A DNA stretch of 64,000 nt from Anaeromassilibacillus sp. An200 (GCF_002160025.1 NZ_NFJU01000009.1:54543-118542); one strand, 5' to 3'; shown: positions 53,173 to 62,859, counted from the first letter of the stretch. Program-made: numbers and translations. Notes: generated by a model from the letters alone, not told the origin.

Positions 53173-54567
53173 ATGGGGTTGCGTTTTCTGAAGCGTCACA
53201 GTATTCTGGCAGGGGCCGCTTTGCTTCTCTGTGCGGTGCTGGCAACGGTTCTGTTGGGCGGCGGGGAAGAAGAAACAAGCGTTGTGCTACAAAGCTCCGC
53301 TGTGGAGGAATCGTCTGTTTCCATGGTGTCCAGCTCCGTCTCCACGCAGGAAACGCTCTCCTCAGCGATGCAGCAGACCGCTTCCTCCGAGGCTTCCCTT
53401 GCGTCACAGGGGGACTCTTCCGCCGTTGCCGCTTCCGTGGCGGTGGAAACCCAGAAAGAGATGCGCGGCGTCTGGGTGCCTTTCATGACGCTGGACAGAA
53501 GCAAGGAGCAGGATCAAAGCGAGGCGGCCTTCCGGGAAATGTTTTCTGAGATTGTTTCCGGGGCAAAACAGTATGGAATGAATGCCCTGATCGTTCATGT
53601 GCGTCCCTTTGGGGATGCTCTGTACCGTTCCGATTTGGTTCCGTGGAGTCATATTGTCACAGGAACACAGGGTAAGGATCCCGGTTATGATCCGCTGGCA
53701 ATTATGGTGGAAATGGCACATGAGCAGGGGCTCGAGCTGCATGCCTGGATGAATCCCCTGCGCATCCAGATGAACGATACGCCGTCTGTTCTGGCAGAGA
53801 ATAACCCTTGGAATCTCTGGAAGGACGACCCGGAAAAAGCTGGGTGGGTGGTGCAGAGCGGACAGGGCAAGTATTACAATCCGGCCTATCCTGAGGTGCG
53901 CGCCCATATTGCTGCCTGCGCGGAGGAGATTGCTTCCCGCTATGATGTGGACGGCATCCAGTTTGATGATTATTTTTATCCCACGCAGGACGCTTCCTTC
54001 GATGAAGCCGCGTATCAGGCGTATGTGGACGAAGCTTCCCAGAGCGGGACAGCGCTTTCTCTTCAGGAATGGCGGGCCGCCAACATCAACGCGCTGATTT
54101 CCGAGGTGTACCGCCGCGTCAAGGCTGTTAACCCGGACGCTCAGTTCGGCATTGCTCCGCAGGGAAATCTCCAGAATGACTGGAACATGGGTGCGGATGT
54201 CGCTTCCTGGTGCAAGGCAAAGGGCTTTCTGGATTATATCTGTCCACAGCTCTATGTCAATTTTGAGAACCCTACACTTCCCTTTGGCACAGCGGCGCAG
54301 ACCTGGAAAAATCTTGTCCGTGATCCGGACATCAAGCTGTATTTTGGCCTTGCGGTTTATAAAGCCGGTTCCGACGCAGACGATGGAACCTGGAAAACGG
54401 CAGATGATATCCTTGCACGCCAGGTCAGCTTGGGGCGTACGGTGGAGTGCGATGGCTTCCTGTTTTATTCATGGGATTATCTGGCGGCCGAACAGACAAA
54501 AGCCGAAGTAGAAAATGTAATGAAGGTATTGAATCAGGAATCTGTTTCCCATGAGGGGGATTCCTGA
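53173..54567 (+). CDS. Exported GH10-like glycosyl hydrolase (GHL10/DUF187)
   Basis: A 464-residue surface or secreted protein. Residues about 10-27 are hydrophobic (signal or anchor), then a Ser/Val/Glu-rich low-complexity linker to about 95, then the GHL10 domain beginning MRGVWVPFMTLD, with IVHVRPFGDALY, GLELHAWMNPLR, DGIQFDDYFYP (candidate catalytic region) and FGIAPQGN. The family is thought to act on cell-wall or other polysaccharides; the substrate is not known. The ATG at 53173 has AAAGG ten bases upstream; two nearer GTG codons are too close. Confidence 0.83.
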   Translation: MGLRFLKRHSILAGAALLLCAVLATVLLGGGEEETSVVLQSSAVEESSVSMVSSSVSTQETLSSAMQQTASSEASLASQGDSSAVAASVAVETQKEMRGVWVPFMTLDRSKEQDQSEAAFREMFSEIVSGAKQYGMNALIVHVRPFGDALYRSDLVPWSHIVTGTQGKDPGYDPLAIMVEMAHEQGLELHAWMNPLRIQMNDTPSVLAENNPWNLWKDDPEKAGWVVQSGQGKYYNPAYPEVRAHIAACAEEIASRYDVDGIQFDDYFYPTQDASFDEAAYQAYVDEASQSGTALSLQEWRAANINALISEVYRRVKAVNPDAQFGIAPQGNLQNDWNMGADVASWCKAKGFLDYICPQLYVNFENPTLPFGTAAQTWKNLVRDPDIKLYFGLAVYKAGSDADDGTWKTADDILARQVSLGRTVECDGFLFYSWDYLAAEQTKAEVENVMKVLNQESVSHEGDS

Positions 54568-54586
54568 TATACAAAAAGGAGAAATG

Positions 54587-55351
54587 ATGAAGGATTATAC
54601 AAAAACTAATGCGGAAACCATTGATCAATGGGTGCAAGATGGCTGGGAGTGGGGGAAGCCAGTCTCCCATGAGGTGTGCAGCCGTGTGCGGCAGGGAGAA
54701 TGGGATGTTCTTCTCACCCCGATAAAACCTGTCCCACATGACTGGTTCCCACCGCTTGCCGGGTGCTGTCTTTTGGGACTCGCTTCCGGAGGAGGCCAGC
54801 AGATGCCGGTCTTTTCCCTTTTGGGAGCATCCTGCACCGTACTTGACTATTCCACCCTCCAGCTGGAGAGTGAGAAAGCGGTGGCGGAGCGGGAAGGCTA
54901 CGCGATCGAAATCGTACAGGCAGATATGACAAAGCCTTTTCCGTTTGCAGAAGAGAGCTTTGACTGTATCTTTCACCCGGTTTCCAATTGCTATGTGGAG
55001 GAGGTCGCACCCATCTGGCGTGAGTGCTTCCGCGTGCTCAAACCCGGCGGCGTTCTTCTGGCCGGAGTGGACAATGGGATAAACTACCTTTTTGAGGAGG
55101 ATAACGCCGCACTGGCCCGTCCTTTGCCGTTCAATCCTCTGCGGGATGCGGAATTGTACCGCCAAAGCGTGGAGAACGGAGACGGCATCCAGTTTTCCCA
55201 CACCACGGAGGAGCAGCTTCGCCCGCTGCTGCGTGCGGGATTCCACCTTCTGGATTTATATGAGGATACCAATGGATATGGTGTTCTGGAGACTTACCGT
55301 GTACCGACTTTTCTTGCTTTTCTGGCACAAAAACCGCGTGGAAGCGTTTGA
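54587..55351 (+). CDS. Class I SAM-dependent methyltransferase
   Basis: A 254-residue methyltransferase. The SAM fold is seen in LLGLASGGGQQMPVFSLLG (about 59-77, loop GLASGGG), the acidic TVLDYS, QADMTKPFPF and the RVLKPGGVLLAG motif. Substrate unknown. Two adjacent ATG codons (54584, 54587) follow AAAAGGAG; the second has better spacing. It begins 19 bases after the GHL10 gene and is probably co-transcribed. Confidence 0.85.
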   Translation: MKDYTKTNAETIDQWVQDGWEWGKPVSHEVCSRVRQGEWDVLLTPIKPVPHDWFPPLAGCCLLGLASGGGQQMPVFSLLGASCTVLDYSTLQLESEKAVAEREGYAIEIVQADMTKPFPFAEESFDCIFHPVSNCYVEEVAPIWRECFRVLKPGGVLLAGVDNGINYLFEEDNAALARPLPFNPLRDAELYRQSVENGDGIQFSHTTEEQLRPLLRAGFHLLDLYEDTNGYGVLETYRVPTFLAFLAQKPRGSV

Positions 55352-55406
55352 GCAGCGTCATACGCAGATATTTTGCTTGTGCCTGGAGAAGTTCGTACGG
55401 ACAAAA

Positions 55407-55437
55407 AACGGCGCCGCCTGAAAAAGGCTGCGCCGTT
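55407..55437. terminator. Terminator between methyltransferase and chemotaxis receptor
   Basis: AACGGCGC (55407-55414) pairs with GCGCCGTT (55430-55437), with an inner GCCT/AGGC stem; flanked by an A-run on the left (T-run on minus strand) and T-rich sequence on the right. Serves the convergent genes. Confidence 0.75.
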
Positions 55438-55452
55438 CTCTGTTCTGTTCGT

Positions 55453-57219
55453 TTAATACTTATCGTAATAAGCGTCGGAGGAAGCTATGGGGGTTTCGAA
55501 ATCGTAGTCGGAGGAAACTTGCTCTTGATAAACCGTGCTCTTGTTCGCCAGTTTAAATTTGCCGACAAGTGATTTCAGCATGCTTGCCTGTCCGGAGAGC
55601 TCCTCACTCGCGGCGGCGCTTTGCTCAGCGGTGGCAGAGTTGGTCTGAACCACACTGGACACCTGATCCAGTCCCTGTGCGATTTGAGCGGCAGCCTCCG
55701 CCTGTTCCGAGGAAGCTTCCGCAATCCGCTGGATGGATGCTACCACCTTCTCCGCCTGCTCTGCGAATTCTTCCAGTCCCGCCGCGGTATTCTCGGCCAG
55801 CACGCTGCCATTTTCCACGGCCTTGATGGAATTCTGAATCATTTCTTGCGTATTTCTGGATGCTTCCGCGGATTTTCCGGCGAGATTTCGCACTTCATCA
55901 GCCACAACGGCAAAGCCCTTTCCGGCGACACCCGCACGGGCCGCTTCCACTGCCGCGTTCAGTGCAAGGATGTTTGTCTGGAATGCAATATCGTCAATGG
56001 TTTTGATAATGCCCTGGATTTGCTGAGACGTTTCCTTAATCTCCTGCATAGCGGAGACAAGATTCTGCATTTTCTGCTGGCTTTCCTTGATTTGAACGCC
56101 GGTGGAGGTTGTCAGTTCATTCGCGGAGTCCGTATCCTTGGCATTTTGCCGGATCTTTTCATTGATTTCCTGTACAGTAGCGGCAAGCTCCTGAACGGAA
56201 CTGGCCTGTTCCGTGGAACCCTGGCTCAAGGCCTGCGCGCCGCTTGCCACCTGATCAGCGCCTGTGGCAACCTGGTTTGCAGCGGTGTCAATTTCACGGA
56301 ACGCTTCACTGAGAGATGCGCTTATTTTTTTCATAGACAATGCAATTTCAGAAAAATCACCGATGTATTCCAGATCCATTTGAATATTGAAATTGCCCTG
56401 TGCGATCTGCATCAATTTGTCATGGATATCCTCAATGTACTTTTTCAGCTGCTTGCGCATCTGATTTACAGCATAGGTGAGCATTCCAAGTTCGGAAGTG
56501 TCCTCCACCATTTCCGTTGTGGAAGACAGGTTTCCTTTTGAGAAATCCAGCATTTCCCCTTGAATAACCTTGAGTGGGCGGATGATCTTTTGTCTGGTAA
56601 ACAGGGTGCTGAAAATCTGGAATGCAACAATGATGCATACCAAAATGACAACGATCACCTGCATAACATGTACCGTACTTTGCTCTTGGTTGATTTCAGC
56701 TGTAAGGCGCGTCTGAATGGTATTTAAAAATTTTTCCTGGAGAGACTGAATTTCTGCTAGATCGGTGTTGTATTCTTCTCCAAACACATATTGAATCGCG
56801 GACTGAATATCTCCATTCATAGCGGCGTTCATAGCGCCTTCTTCCAGAGGAACCAGGTTGTTCGATATTTCAGACATTTGTGCAAACAGAGCTTTTTCCG
56901 CTTCTGTAATCCCAACCTTCTCCATTCGGCTGTATACGGTCTCACGGTTCTTGAGATTGTTTACTTCATTCTGATAATTGTTGTAATAGGTTTCGTCTCC
57001 TGTGGCGGCACAGGCTCTGGCCTGTTCTGTCAGGTAACCCGATGCGTCAAGGAACTGCTGCGCGGCCGATGTCAATTCCTGTTTGTTTGCATACATTTCC
57101 ATGGCGCGGTTGTTCGTGTAAACGGAAAACGAAAAGGCTAAGGTCAAAGCGACCACTAATATAACGGTTCCCAGGTTCAATGCTGTCAACAGAGTGGATT
57201 GTTTTACTGCTTTTTTCAT
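55453..57219 (-). CDS. Methyl-accepting chemotaxis protein
   Basis: A 588-residue receptor: membrane helix about 12-33, an extracellular four-helix-bundle sensor (about 34-185), second membrane helix about 187-210, HAMP domain (about 212-265) and the cytoplasmic signalling hairpin with the highly conserved tip [20 protein letters not shown]. The C terminus ends in an acidic, tyrosine-rich tail without a CheR-binding NWETF motif. Ligand unknown. No other chemotaxis gene is nearby. The ATG is preceded by GGAAGGGAAG. Confidence 0.93.
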   Translation of the reverse strand: MKKAVKQSTLLTALNLGTVILVVALTLAFSFSVYTNNRAMEMYANKQELTSAAQQFLDASGYLTEQARACAATGDETYYNNYQNEVNNLKNRETVYSRMEKVGITEAEKALFAQMSEISNNLVPLEEGAMNAAMNGDIQSAIQYVFGEEYNTDLAEIQSLQEKFLNTIQTRLTAEINQEQSTVHVMQVIVVILVCIIVAFQIFSTLFTRQKIIRPLKVIQGEMLDFSKGNLSSTTEMVEDTSELGMLTYAVNQMRKQLKKYIEDIHDKLMQIAQGNFNIQMDLEYIGDFSEIALSMKKISASLSEAFREIDTAANQVATGADQVASGAQALSQGSTEQASSVQELAATVQEINEKIRQNAKDTDSANELTTSTGVQIKESQQKMQNLVSAMQEIKETSQQIQGIIKTIDDIAFQTNILALNAAVEAARAGVAGKGFAVVADEVRNLAGKSAEASRNTQEMIQNSIKAVENGSVLAENTAAGLEEFAEQAEKVVASIQRIAEASSEQAEAAAQIAQGLDQVSSVVQTNSATAEQSAAASEELSGQASMLKSLVGKFKLANKSTVYQEQVSSDYDFETPIASSDAYYDKY

Positions 57220-57580
57220 ATGAGTGCTTCCCTTCCTGGCTTTAATTCGCGGTGCCGCATGGTTTAAGCTTTTCGTTACACCTCTTCTCTTTCCTTATGC
57301 ACAGATAAAAAGTGAAAGGTATTTTCTTCAACACATGTCAAAAAAATATGTCAAAGAAAATACCTTGCTCTTGCCGCTTTCCTGTTTGCAGGCACTTCGT
57401 GTCTGTGCGGGCCACAAGCTGTGTCTTTCAGGATCAAATGTTTGCGGATGCGCTGGCCGGTTTCTGACGGATGGTGATAAAGTATAATACCAGTATAATC
57501 CATATGGATATAAAAACAACATTTTTTAACAAGTTATTCATTTTTGTTGGTTTTATCTATTTTTATTTTGCGTCTGCATC
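57220..57580 (-). promoter_or_regulatory. Long structured upstream region of the chemotaxis receptor
   Basis: A gene-free stretch. At 57481-57499 an 8-base direct repeat AGTATAAT occurs twice; on the minus strand it gives TATACT boxes, one with TTGTTT (57514-57519) 16 bases upstream. That would leave a leader of about 270 bases. In it a perfect 13-base-pair inverted repeat (57316-57328 with 57354-57366) encloses two TGTCA(A) direct repeats. No known riboswitch consensus was recognised. Confidence 0.45.
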
Positions 57581-57582
57581 AA

Positions 57583-57619
57583 AAAGCCCGGAGAGATCGT
57601 TTGAATCTCTCCGAGCTTT
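57583..57619 (-). terminator. Terminator of the MFS transporter gene
   Basis: A 15-base-pair stem with one mismatch (57583-57597 with 57605-57619) around a 7-base loop; A-run at 57581-57585 provides the T-run on the minus strand. Confidence 0.85.
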
Positions 57620-57645
57620 CCGCGTTTTATAGAAGAGTTACATCG

Positions 57646-58965
57646 TTATTTTTCGCCGGCGGCGCGGCGGGCCTGTTCAGCGGCGGCTTCCGCTTGTTTC
57701 ATCGGTTCCCGTCCGAGGAAAAGAAGCAGGCCTCCCACAGCAAAGAGAACCAGCAGGCTGAGGATGCCGACGGAGGAACGGCCCGTTGCCCCCGTCACGA
57801 CGGCCACGAGGAAAGGACCGACCACAGTGGCAAATTTGCCGAAGATATCGAAAAATCCGAAGTATTCATTGCTTTTGTCCGGCGGAACCAGACGGCTGAA
57901 ATACGAGCGGGAAAGGGCCTGAATGCCGCCCTGCACGGTGCCGACCAGGAAGGCCATCATCCAGAACAGGATCTGAGCCGTGCCGATGGCCTGCTCGTCC
58001 ACTTCAATAATATAGCCCATGTAGAAGCCCACCACGCAGATCAGGAAATACACACCGATCGCGATGCCAATCATGCGGACAGCGCCCAGCTTTTTCGCGA
58101 GCCGTCCGAACAGAATGGAGCACGGCATGGCGACGATCTGTGTGACCAGCAGGGCCAGAATCATACCAACCGTGTCCAGGCCAAGTGTGCTGCCGTAGGA
58201 GGTGGACATGTGAATGACGGTTCCCACGCCGTCAATGTAGCAGAAATAAGCAATGAGATAAAAGAACAGTCCTTTGTTTTTCACAATGCTTCGCAGAGTG
58301 CGGCCCACATTTGTGAAAGCCGCGGAGGCCATGTGCTGCGGTTTGCCGTCCAGATAATACTTCTGGTGAACGTTGCGCATCATAGGGATGCTGAACAGGC
58401 CCCACCATACGGAGGTCAGCACCACCACGAGCTTCACGGCTGTGGGGTTGTCCATTCCCATGGCAAGAAGGATGCCGATGGAAATGAGGAAGGGGATGGT
58501 GCTTCCGCCGATATAGCCCATTGCGTAGCCCCAGGCGGATACCTTATCCATGCGTTCGCGTGTGGTCACATCGGTGAGGAAGGAATCGTAGAACAGGCAG
58601 GAGCCTGCAAAGCCAATATAGGAAAGCACATAACCGACAAGGAGCATTTGCCAGTTGTCAAAAATGGCCATGATCAGTGTGCAGAATACACCGATCAGCA
58701 TGAAGAAGGTGAAAAATTTCTTTTTCATCCCCTTGTAATCTCCCAAAGAGCCAAGAATAGGAGCCAGAACGGCCACGATGAGCGTTGCCAGTGAAGTGCC
58801 GTAGCCCCACCACTGCATGCCGCTGGTGTCACCTCCGCAGACTGCGGTAAAATAAATGGGGAAGATGGCCGCCATAATATTGGTGGCATAGACGGAATTG
58901 GCCCAGTCATACAGGATCCAGCTTTTTTCCTGTTTGGTGAATTTCTCCTTTGTCGCGGATGCCAT
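57646..58965 (-). CDS. MFS transporter (UMF1/Atg22-like)
   Basis: A 439-residue membrane protein with about 12 hydrophobic segments. The start KEKSWILYDWANSVY and GYIGGSTIPF match the UMF1 group of the major facilitator superfamily (named after yeast Atg22). Transported solute unknown. The ATG at 58965 follows GAGGGAG; an in-frame extension to 58998 lacks a ribosome site. The promoter at 59012-59039 fits. Confidence 0.85.
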   Translation of the reverse strand: MASATKEKFTKQEKSWILYDWANSVYATNIMAAIFPIYFTAVCGGDTSGMQWWGYGTSLATLIVAVLAPILGSLGDYKGMKKKFFTFFMLIGVFCTLIMAIFDNWQMLLVGYVLSYIGFAGSCLFYDSFLTDVTTRERMDKVSAWGYAMGYIGGSTIPFLISIGILLAMGMDNPTAVKLVVVLTSVWWGLFSIPMMRNVHQKYYLDGKPQHMASAAFTNVGRTLRSIVKNKGLFFYLIAYFCYIDGVGTVIHMSTSYGSTLGLDTVGMILALLVTQIVAMPCSILFGRLAKKLGAVRMIGIAIGVYFLICVVGFYMGYIIEVDEQAIGTAQILFWMMAFLVGTVQGGIQALSRSYFSRLVPPDKSNEYFGFFDIFGKFATVVGPFLVAVVTGATGRSSVGILSLLVLFAVGGLLLFLGREPMKQAEAAAEQARRAAGEK

Positions 58966-59011
58966 AAAACTCCCTCTTTCTGTATGTGATCGATGCAATA
59001 CCCTCGTTTCT

Positions 59012-59063
59012 ATTTTGACAGATCGTGGAGAAATGTCAACTCATAATTTCTTTACAATGTAAA
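59012..59063 (-). promoter_or_regulatory. Promoter of the MFS gene with upstream palindrome
   Basis: On the minus strand TTGACA (59034-59039) and CAAAAT (59012-59017) are 16 bases apart. Just upstream is the palindrome TTTACA-A-TGTAAA (59051-59063), placed like an operator or activator site. Its binding protein is not known. Confidence 0.5.
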
Positions 59064-59078
59064 ATTTGTGCAAAAACT

Positions 59079-60374
59079 TCAAAGAGAAGCGAGGCTGCCG
59101 GTGCAAAATTCCGCGTAAGCTTCCTGAAGAAGAACGGGACGCAGTTCGCCGGAGCGGATTTCGGAGGATACCACATGCACCGGTGTATAGTTGCTGGTGT
59201 ACCCCTCCCATACGCCAGGGGCACATGTCTGTTCAAACAGAACCAGTTCCGTTCGTCCCAGCTGAGTCTGGAAAAAGGCTTCCTTTGTGCGCTGAGTTGC
59301 CGCAATCATGCGGGCGCTTCGCTCCTCCTTTTCCTTTTTGGAGACCTGATCCGGCATTTTGTCTGCCACAGTGCCGGGACGGCGGGAGTAGGCAAAGACA
59401 TGCGCCTTGGCAAAGCCGATCTCCTCCGCAAAAGCCAGGGACTCCTGGAATTCCTCCTCCGTTTCACCCGCAAAGCCCACCATGATATCCGTGGTGATGG
59501 CTGCATTGGGGAAGGCGGCACGCAGGTTCGCGACAATGCGGCGGTATTCCGCTGTATCGTAGTGGCGGTTCATGCGCCGCAGAGTGGCGTCGCAGCCGCT
59601 TTGCAGGGACAAATGAAACTGCGGGCAGAGTTTTTCCTGGCGCGCCATTCGTGCAATGACAGGCTCATCCATCTGCTCCGGTTCCAGCGAGCCGAGACGC
59701 ACGCGCGCAATCCCCGGGACGGCGCAGGCCGCCTCCACCGCGTCGCAAAGGGAAAGGCCCAGCTCCTGCCCGTAAGCGGAAAGGTTGATGCCCGTCAGCA
59801 CCACCTCGCGGTAGCCGTTTTCTCCCAGCTCCGCGAGTTCGTTTTTCAGTTCTTCCAGTGGTTTTGAGCGCACGCGCCCGCGCGCATAGGGGATAATGCA
59901 GTAGCTGCAAAAACGGTTGCAGCCGTCCTCGATTTTCAGAAAGGCGCGCGTACGCTCGTGGAATTCACGCACCTGCATGGATTCAAAGCGTTCCCCTGTC
60001 TCATGCTTTCCGATATCCACGATCCGCTCATGAGTCCGCAGAAAGGTCTGCACATGGGGAACAAGAGAAGCGCGGCTGGTATTTCCCAGCACAATGTCGG
60101 CGTCTGAAAGGGCGGCAGCCGCTTCCGGAAAGGCCTGCGGCATGCAGCCTGTGAGCACCAGGACAGCGGAGGGGGCGGCACGTCTGGCGCGGTGCAGCGT
60201 CTGGCGCACCTTATGGTCGCTGGCCGCGGTGACGGTGCAGGAGTTAACGAGAATCACATCACTCTCCTCCTCGCAGGCCGCCGCGGTAAATCCTGCCCGG
60301 CACATCTGCGACAGCATGACCTGTGTTTCGTATTGATTTACCTTACAGCCAAGCGTGATGGCAAAAACCTTCAT
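59079..60374 (-). CDS. mtaB: tRNA (t6A37) methylthiotransferase MtaB
   Basis: A 431-residue radical-SAM methylthiotransferase that turns t6A into ms2t6A at tRNA position 37. Cysteines of the N-terminal cluster are in LGCKVNQYE, NSCTVTAASDHK and LTGCMPQ; the radical SAM cluster motif is CNRFCSYC; a C-terminal TRAM-like tail (about 365-431) follows. The MtaB subtype is supported by TAASDHKVRQ. The ATG at 60374 follows GGAAGGAG. Confidence 0.93.
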   Translation of the reverse strand: MKVFAITLGCKVNQYETQVMLSQMCRAGFTAAACEEESDVILVNSCTVTAASDHKVRQTLHRARRAAPSAVLVLTGCMPQAFPEAAAALSDADIVLGNTSRASLVPHVQTFLRTHERIVDIGKHETGERFESMQVREFHERTRAFLKIEDGCNRFCSYCIIPYARGRVRSKPLEELKNELAELGENGYREVVLTGINLSAYGQELGLSLCDAVEAACAVPGIARVRLGSLEPEQMDEPVIARMARQEKLCPQFHLSLQSGCDATLRRMNRHYDTAEYRRIVANLRAAFPNAAITTDIMVGFAGETEEEFQESLAFAEEIGFAKAHVFAYSRRPGTVADKMPDQVSKKEKEERSARMIAATQRTKEAFFQTQLGRTELVLFEQTCAPGVWEGYTSNYTPVHVVSSEIRSGELRPVLLQEAYAEFCTGSLASL

Positions 60375-60490
60375 GAAAAAACTCCTTCCGATGGGCTTGT
60401 TGTTCCCCATACAGGGGAAAAGAGAAAATAGACAGATCAAACTGTCGAGATTTCAGAGGAATTCAGGGGATTCTCTGTCAATAATCCATA

Positions 60491-60519
60491 TTGACCATAG
60501 CGTTGCGGTGTATTATGAT
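60491..60519 (+). promoter_or_regulatory. Promoter of the HPr-like gene
   Basis: TTGACC (60491-60496), 17-base spacer, TATGAT (60514-60519), about 30 bases before the start codon. Confidence 0.75.
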
Positions 60520-60550
60520 CAAAAGAAAGCAACAACAGGAGGAATGAAAG

Positions 60551-60784
60551 ATGGTAAAAGAGAATATCATGCTTTCGAGCATTGAAGCAGTCAAAAAGTT
60601 TGTTTCGATTACCACGAAATATGATTTTCAGATTAATCTGACAACCGATAAGTACAAAATCGACGCGAAATCCATTATGGGTGTGTTCAGCTTGGATCTT
60701 TCCAAGCCTGTAACCCTTGAGGTGGAGAGTGACGCGGCGGCTGAATTCCTCGCGGAAATCGAGCAGTTCAAGGTTCAGCAGTAA
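60551..60784 (+). CDS. HPr-family protein lacking the phosphorylatable histidine
   Basis: A 77-residue HPr-like protein. The C-terminal half shows the HPr pattern KIDAKSIMGVFSLDLSKPV, including the serine region that HPr kinase modifies, but where HPr has the active-site histidine (GLHARPA) this protein reads IEAVKKFVSI and contains no histidine at all. It cannot act as a PTS phosphate carrier at His15; a Crh-like regulatory role is possible. AGGAGG precedes the ATG. Own promoter and terminator make it a single-gene unit. Confidence 0.85.
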   Translation: MVKENIMLSSIEAVKKFVSITTKYDFQINLTTDKYKIDAKSIMGVFSLDLSKPVTLEVESDAAAEFLAEIEQFKVQQ

Positions 60785-60800
60785 GATTGCTGCCCGTGCG

Positions 60801-60833
60801 GCAGGGAGGGGATCATCCCCTCCCTGCTTTTTT
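60801..60833. terminator. Terminator after the HPr-like gene
   Basis: An 11-base-pair stem GCAGGGAGGGG/CCCCTCCCTGC (60801-60811 with 60817-60827), 5-base loop and TTTTTT (60828-60833). The convergent ABC-F gene ends inside the T-run. Confidence 0.92.
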
Positions 60834-62754
60834 ATTCTCCCGTTTGTGCTTCCAGGCGCTCGGAAAGCTCTGTCCAGCGGGAAAAGAGATCCTCGTTTTG
60901 TATGCGGGCTTCCTCCAGCTCAGAGGAGATCCGTGCCACAGCTTCATAGTCCGCCGCCGTTTCCGGATCGGCAAGCTGTGTTTCCAGCGCCGCGATTCGT
61001 TCCTCTGTTTCCGCAATTTCCGTTTCCAGCCGGCGCAGGGCAGCTTTGTCCTTGCGCAGAGCAGCCTGCTGTTCTTTGCGCACACGATACTCCACAGCGC
61101 GCGCGGAGGGGGCCTGCCCGGAGGGGGTCTGCTGCTCCTGTGCCTTGGCATGGGCCGCTTCAAGATATGCGTCATAGCCGCCGATCGTACAGGAGACGCC
61201 TGTTTCCTCAAAGCAGTATACCTTGTCCGCGATTTTATTGATGAGATAACGGTCGTGGGAGACGATCAGAAGTGTCCCTTCGTAGCCCTGCAGCGCGTCC
61301 TCCAGCGCTTCGCAGGAGGAGATGTCCAGATGGTTGGTCGGCTCGTCCAGCAGCAGGAAATTGTCTTGGGAAAGCATCAGACGAAGGAGCAGCACGCGGG
61401 CGCGCTCACCGCCGGAGAGGGCGGATACCGGCTTGAACACATCATCCCCAAAGAAAAGAAAAACGGCCAGCGCATTGCGTACCTCTGTCTGTGTCATGCG
61501 GGGATAGGCGTCCCAGATTTCGTCCAGAACGGTTTTGTTCAGATCGAGATTGGCCTGGATCTGGTCGTAATACCCGACGTCGATTCCCGCGCCAAAGCGG
61601 ATTTCTCCCCGATCCGGTTTATATTGGCCGAGCAGCGTTTTCAGGAAAGAGGTTTTTCCGCAGCCGTTCGGGCCGATCAGAAAGACCCGTTCGCCGCGCC
61701 GCACATGCAGATTCACACCCGAAAACAAATGGTTTTCCCCAAAGGAGAGCGCCAGATCCTCTGTGATCAGCACATCGTTGCCGCCGCGCTGATGAATGGG
61801 GAAGGTAAAGCGGAGGCTTTCGGGCGCGTCCTCCGGTTTTTCCAGTGTGCTTTCCAGACGTTCAATCACCTTGAGCTTGCTTTCCGCGGTGCGGATGTTT
61901 TTTTCCCGGTTCCATTGGCGCTGCTGAGCTACAACGCCCTCCAACCGGGTGATTTCCCGCTTGGTATTGTCGTATTTGCGCTGCATGGCAAGCCGGTTTT
62001 CTTCTTTCTGTGCCAGAAAAGCCGTGTAATTCCCCCGGTATGCCGTCAGGCGTCCATGTTCCATTTCAAAGGTGCGCTGGGTGATTCGATCCAGAAAATA
62101 ACGGTCATGGGAGATGACGAGAAAGGCTCCGTGATAGGCACGAAGGAAATCCTCGAGCCATTCCACGCTCGCAATGTCGAGATGGTTCGTCGGTTCGTCA
62201 AGCAGCAGAAGGTTTGCGCCGCTGAGCAGCATTTTTGCAAGCTGAAGCTTGGCCTTCTGCCCGCCGCTCAGGACGGCGATCGGCTGCGCCATCTGCGTGT
62301 CGTCAAAGCCAAGGCCCATCAGAGCCGAACGTGCCCGCGCGCGGCAGGTCAGACCACCCTCGCGCTCAAAGCGTTCCGTCAGGGCGGCCTGCCGCTCGAT
62401 CAGCTCGTCCAGATTGCCCGCTTTCGCCTGAAGCCGGTGATTGATTTCCTCCAGTTCCCGTTCTATCTCCAAAAGAGGGGAAAAGACGGAGAGCACCTCG
62501 CTGTAAGCGCTTTTTTCCAGATCGCGGCAGACATGCTGCTCCATGTAGCCGATTACGGCGGAATTGGCCTTGTAGATTTCGCCCCCATCGCTGGGAAGAT
62601 CCCCTGTCAGGACGCGAAACAGCGTCGTCTTTCCGGAACCGTTCACGCCCACCAGGCCGATATGGTCACCCTCCTGGATCTCGAACGACGCGCCCGAGAA
62701 GATGACGTCGGTGCCGAAGGATTTCTGTAAATTGCTGGCGCTGAATAATGCCAT
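60832..62754 (-). CDS. ABC-F family ATP-binding protein
   Basis: A 640-residue soluble protein with two ABC cassettes and no membrane domain: Walker A GVNGSGKTT and GPNGCGKTS, signatures LSGGQKAKLQ and LSGGERARVLL, and Walker B LLLDEPTNHLD twice. Between the cassettes lies the P-site linker, and a coiled-coil C-terminal extension (about 540-640) follows. ABC-F proteins act on the ribosome; some give antibiotic resistance, most (EttA/Uup/YdiF types) do not. The subtype here is not assigned. The ATG at 62754 has GAGGAG upstream. Confidence 0.92.
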   Translation of the reverse strand: MALFSASNLQKSFGTDVIFSGASFEIQEGDHIGLVGVNGSGKTTLFRVLTGDLPSDGGEIYKANSAVIGYMEQHVCRDLEKSAYSEVLSVFSPLLEIERELEEINHRLQAKAGNLDELIERQAALTERFEREGGLTCRARARSALMGLGFDDTQMAQPIAVLSGGQKAKLQLAKMLLSGANLLLLDEPTNHLDIASVEWLEDFLRAYHGAFLVISHDRYFLDRITQRTFEMEHGRLTAYRGNYTAFLAQKEENRLAMQRKYDNTKREITRLEGVVAQQRQWNREKNIRTAESKLKVIERLESTLEKPEDAPESLRFTFPIHQRGGNDVLITEDLALSFGENHLFSGVNLHVRRGERVFLIGPNGCGKTSFLKTLLGQYKPDRGEIRFGAGIDVGYYDQIQANLDLNKTVLDEIWDAYPRMTQTEVRNALAVFLFFGDDVFKPVSALSGGERARVLLLRLMLSQDNFLLLDEPTNHLDISSCEALEDALQGYEGTLLIVSHDRYLINKIADKVYCFEETGVSCTIGGYDAYLEAAHAKAQEQQTPSGQAPSARAVEYRVRKEQQAALRKDKAALRRLETEIAETEERIAALETQLADPETAADYEAVARISSELEEARIQNEDLFSRWTELSERLEAQTGE

Positions 62755-62859
62755 ATGGATACGCTCCTCATTCTGATTCCAATGCCCTGATTCACACGTT
62801 CCCCGCTGGAAACTTTTCCCTTGCAAAGGATACGGATCAATACAGGGTCAAACATTTTT

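Noticed and set aside
57367..57480. c-di-GMP or tetrahydrofolate riboswitch in the chemotaxis-receptor leader
   Set aside because: The conserved cores of those classes could not be found on either strand; only short stems are present.
57224..57487. Small plus-strand gene of 87 codons
   Set aside because: No ribosome site, opposite to the receptor leader, and composition without any family signal.
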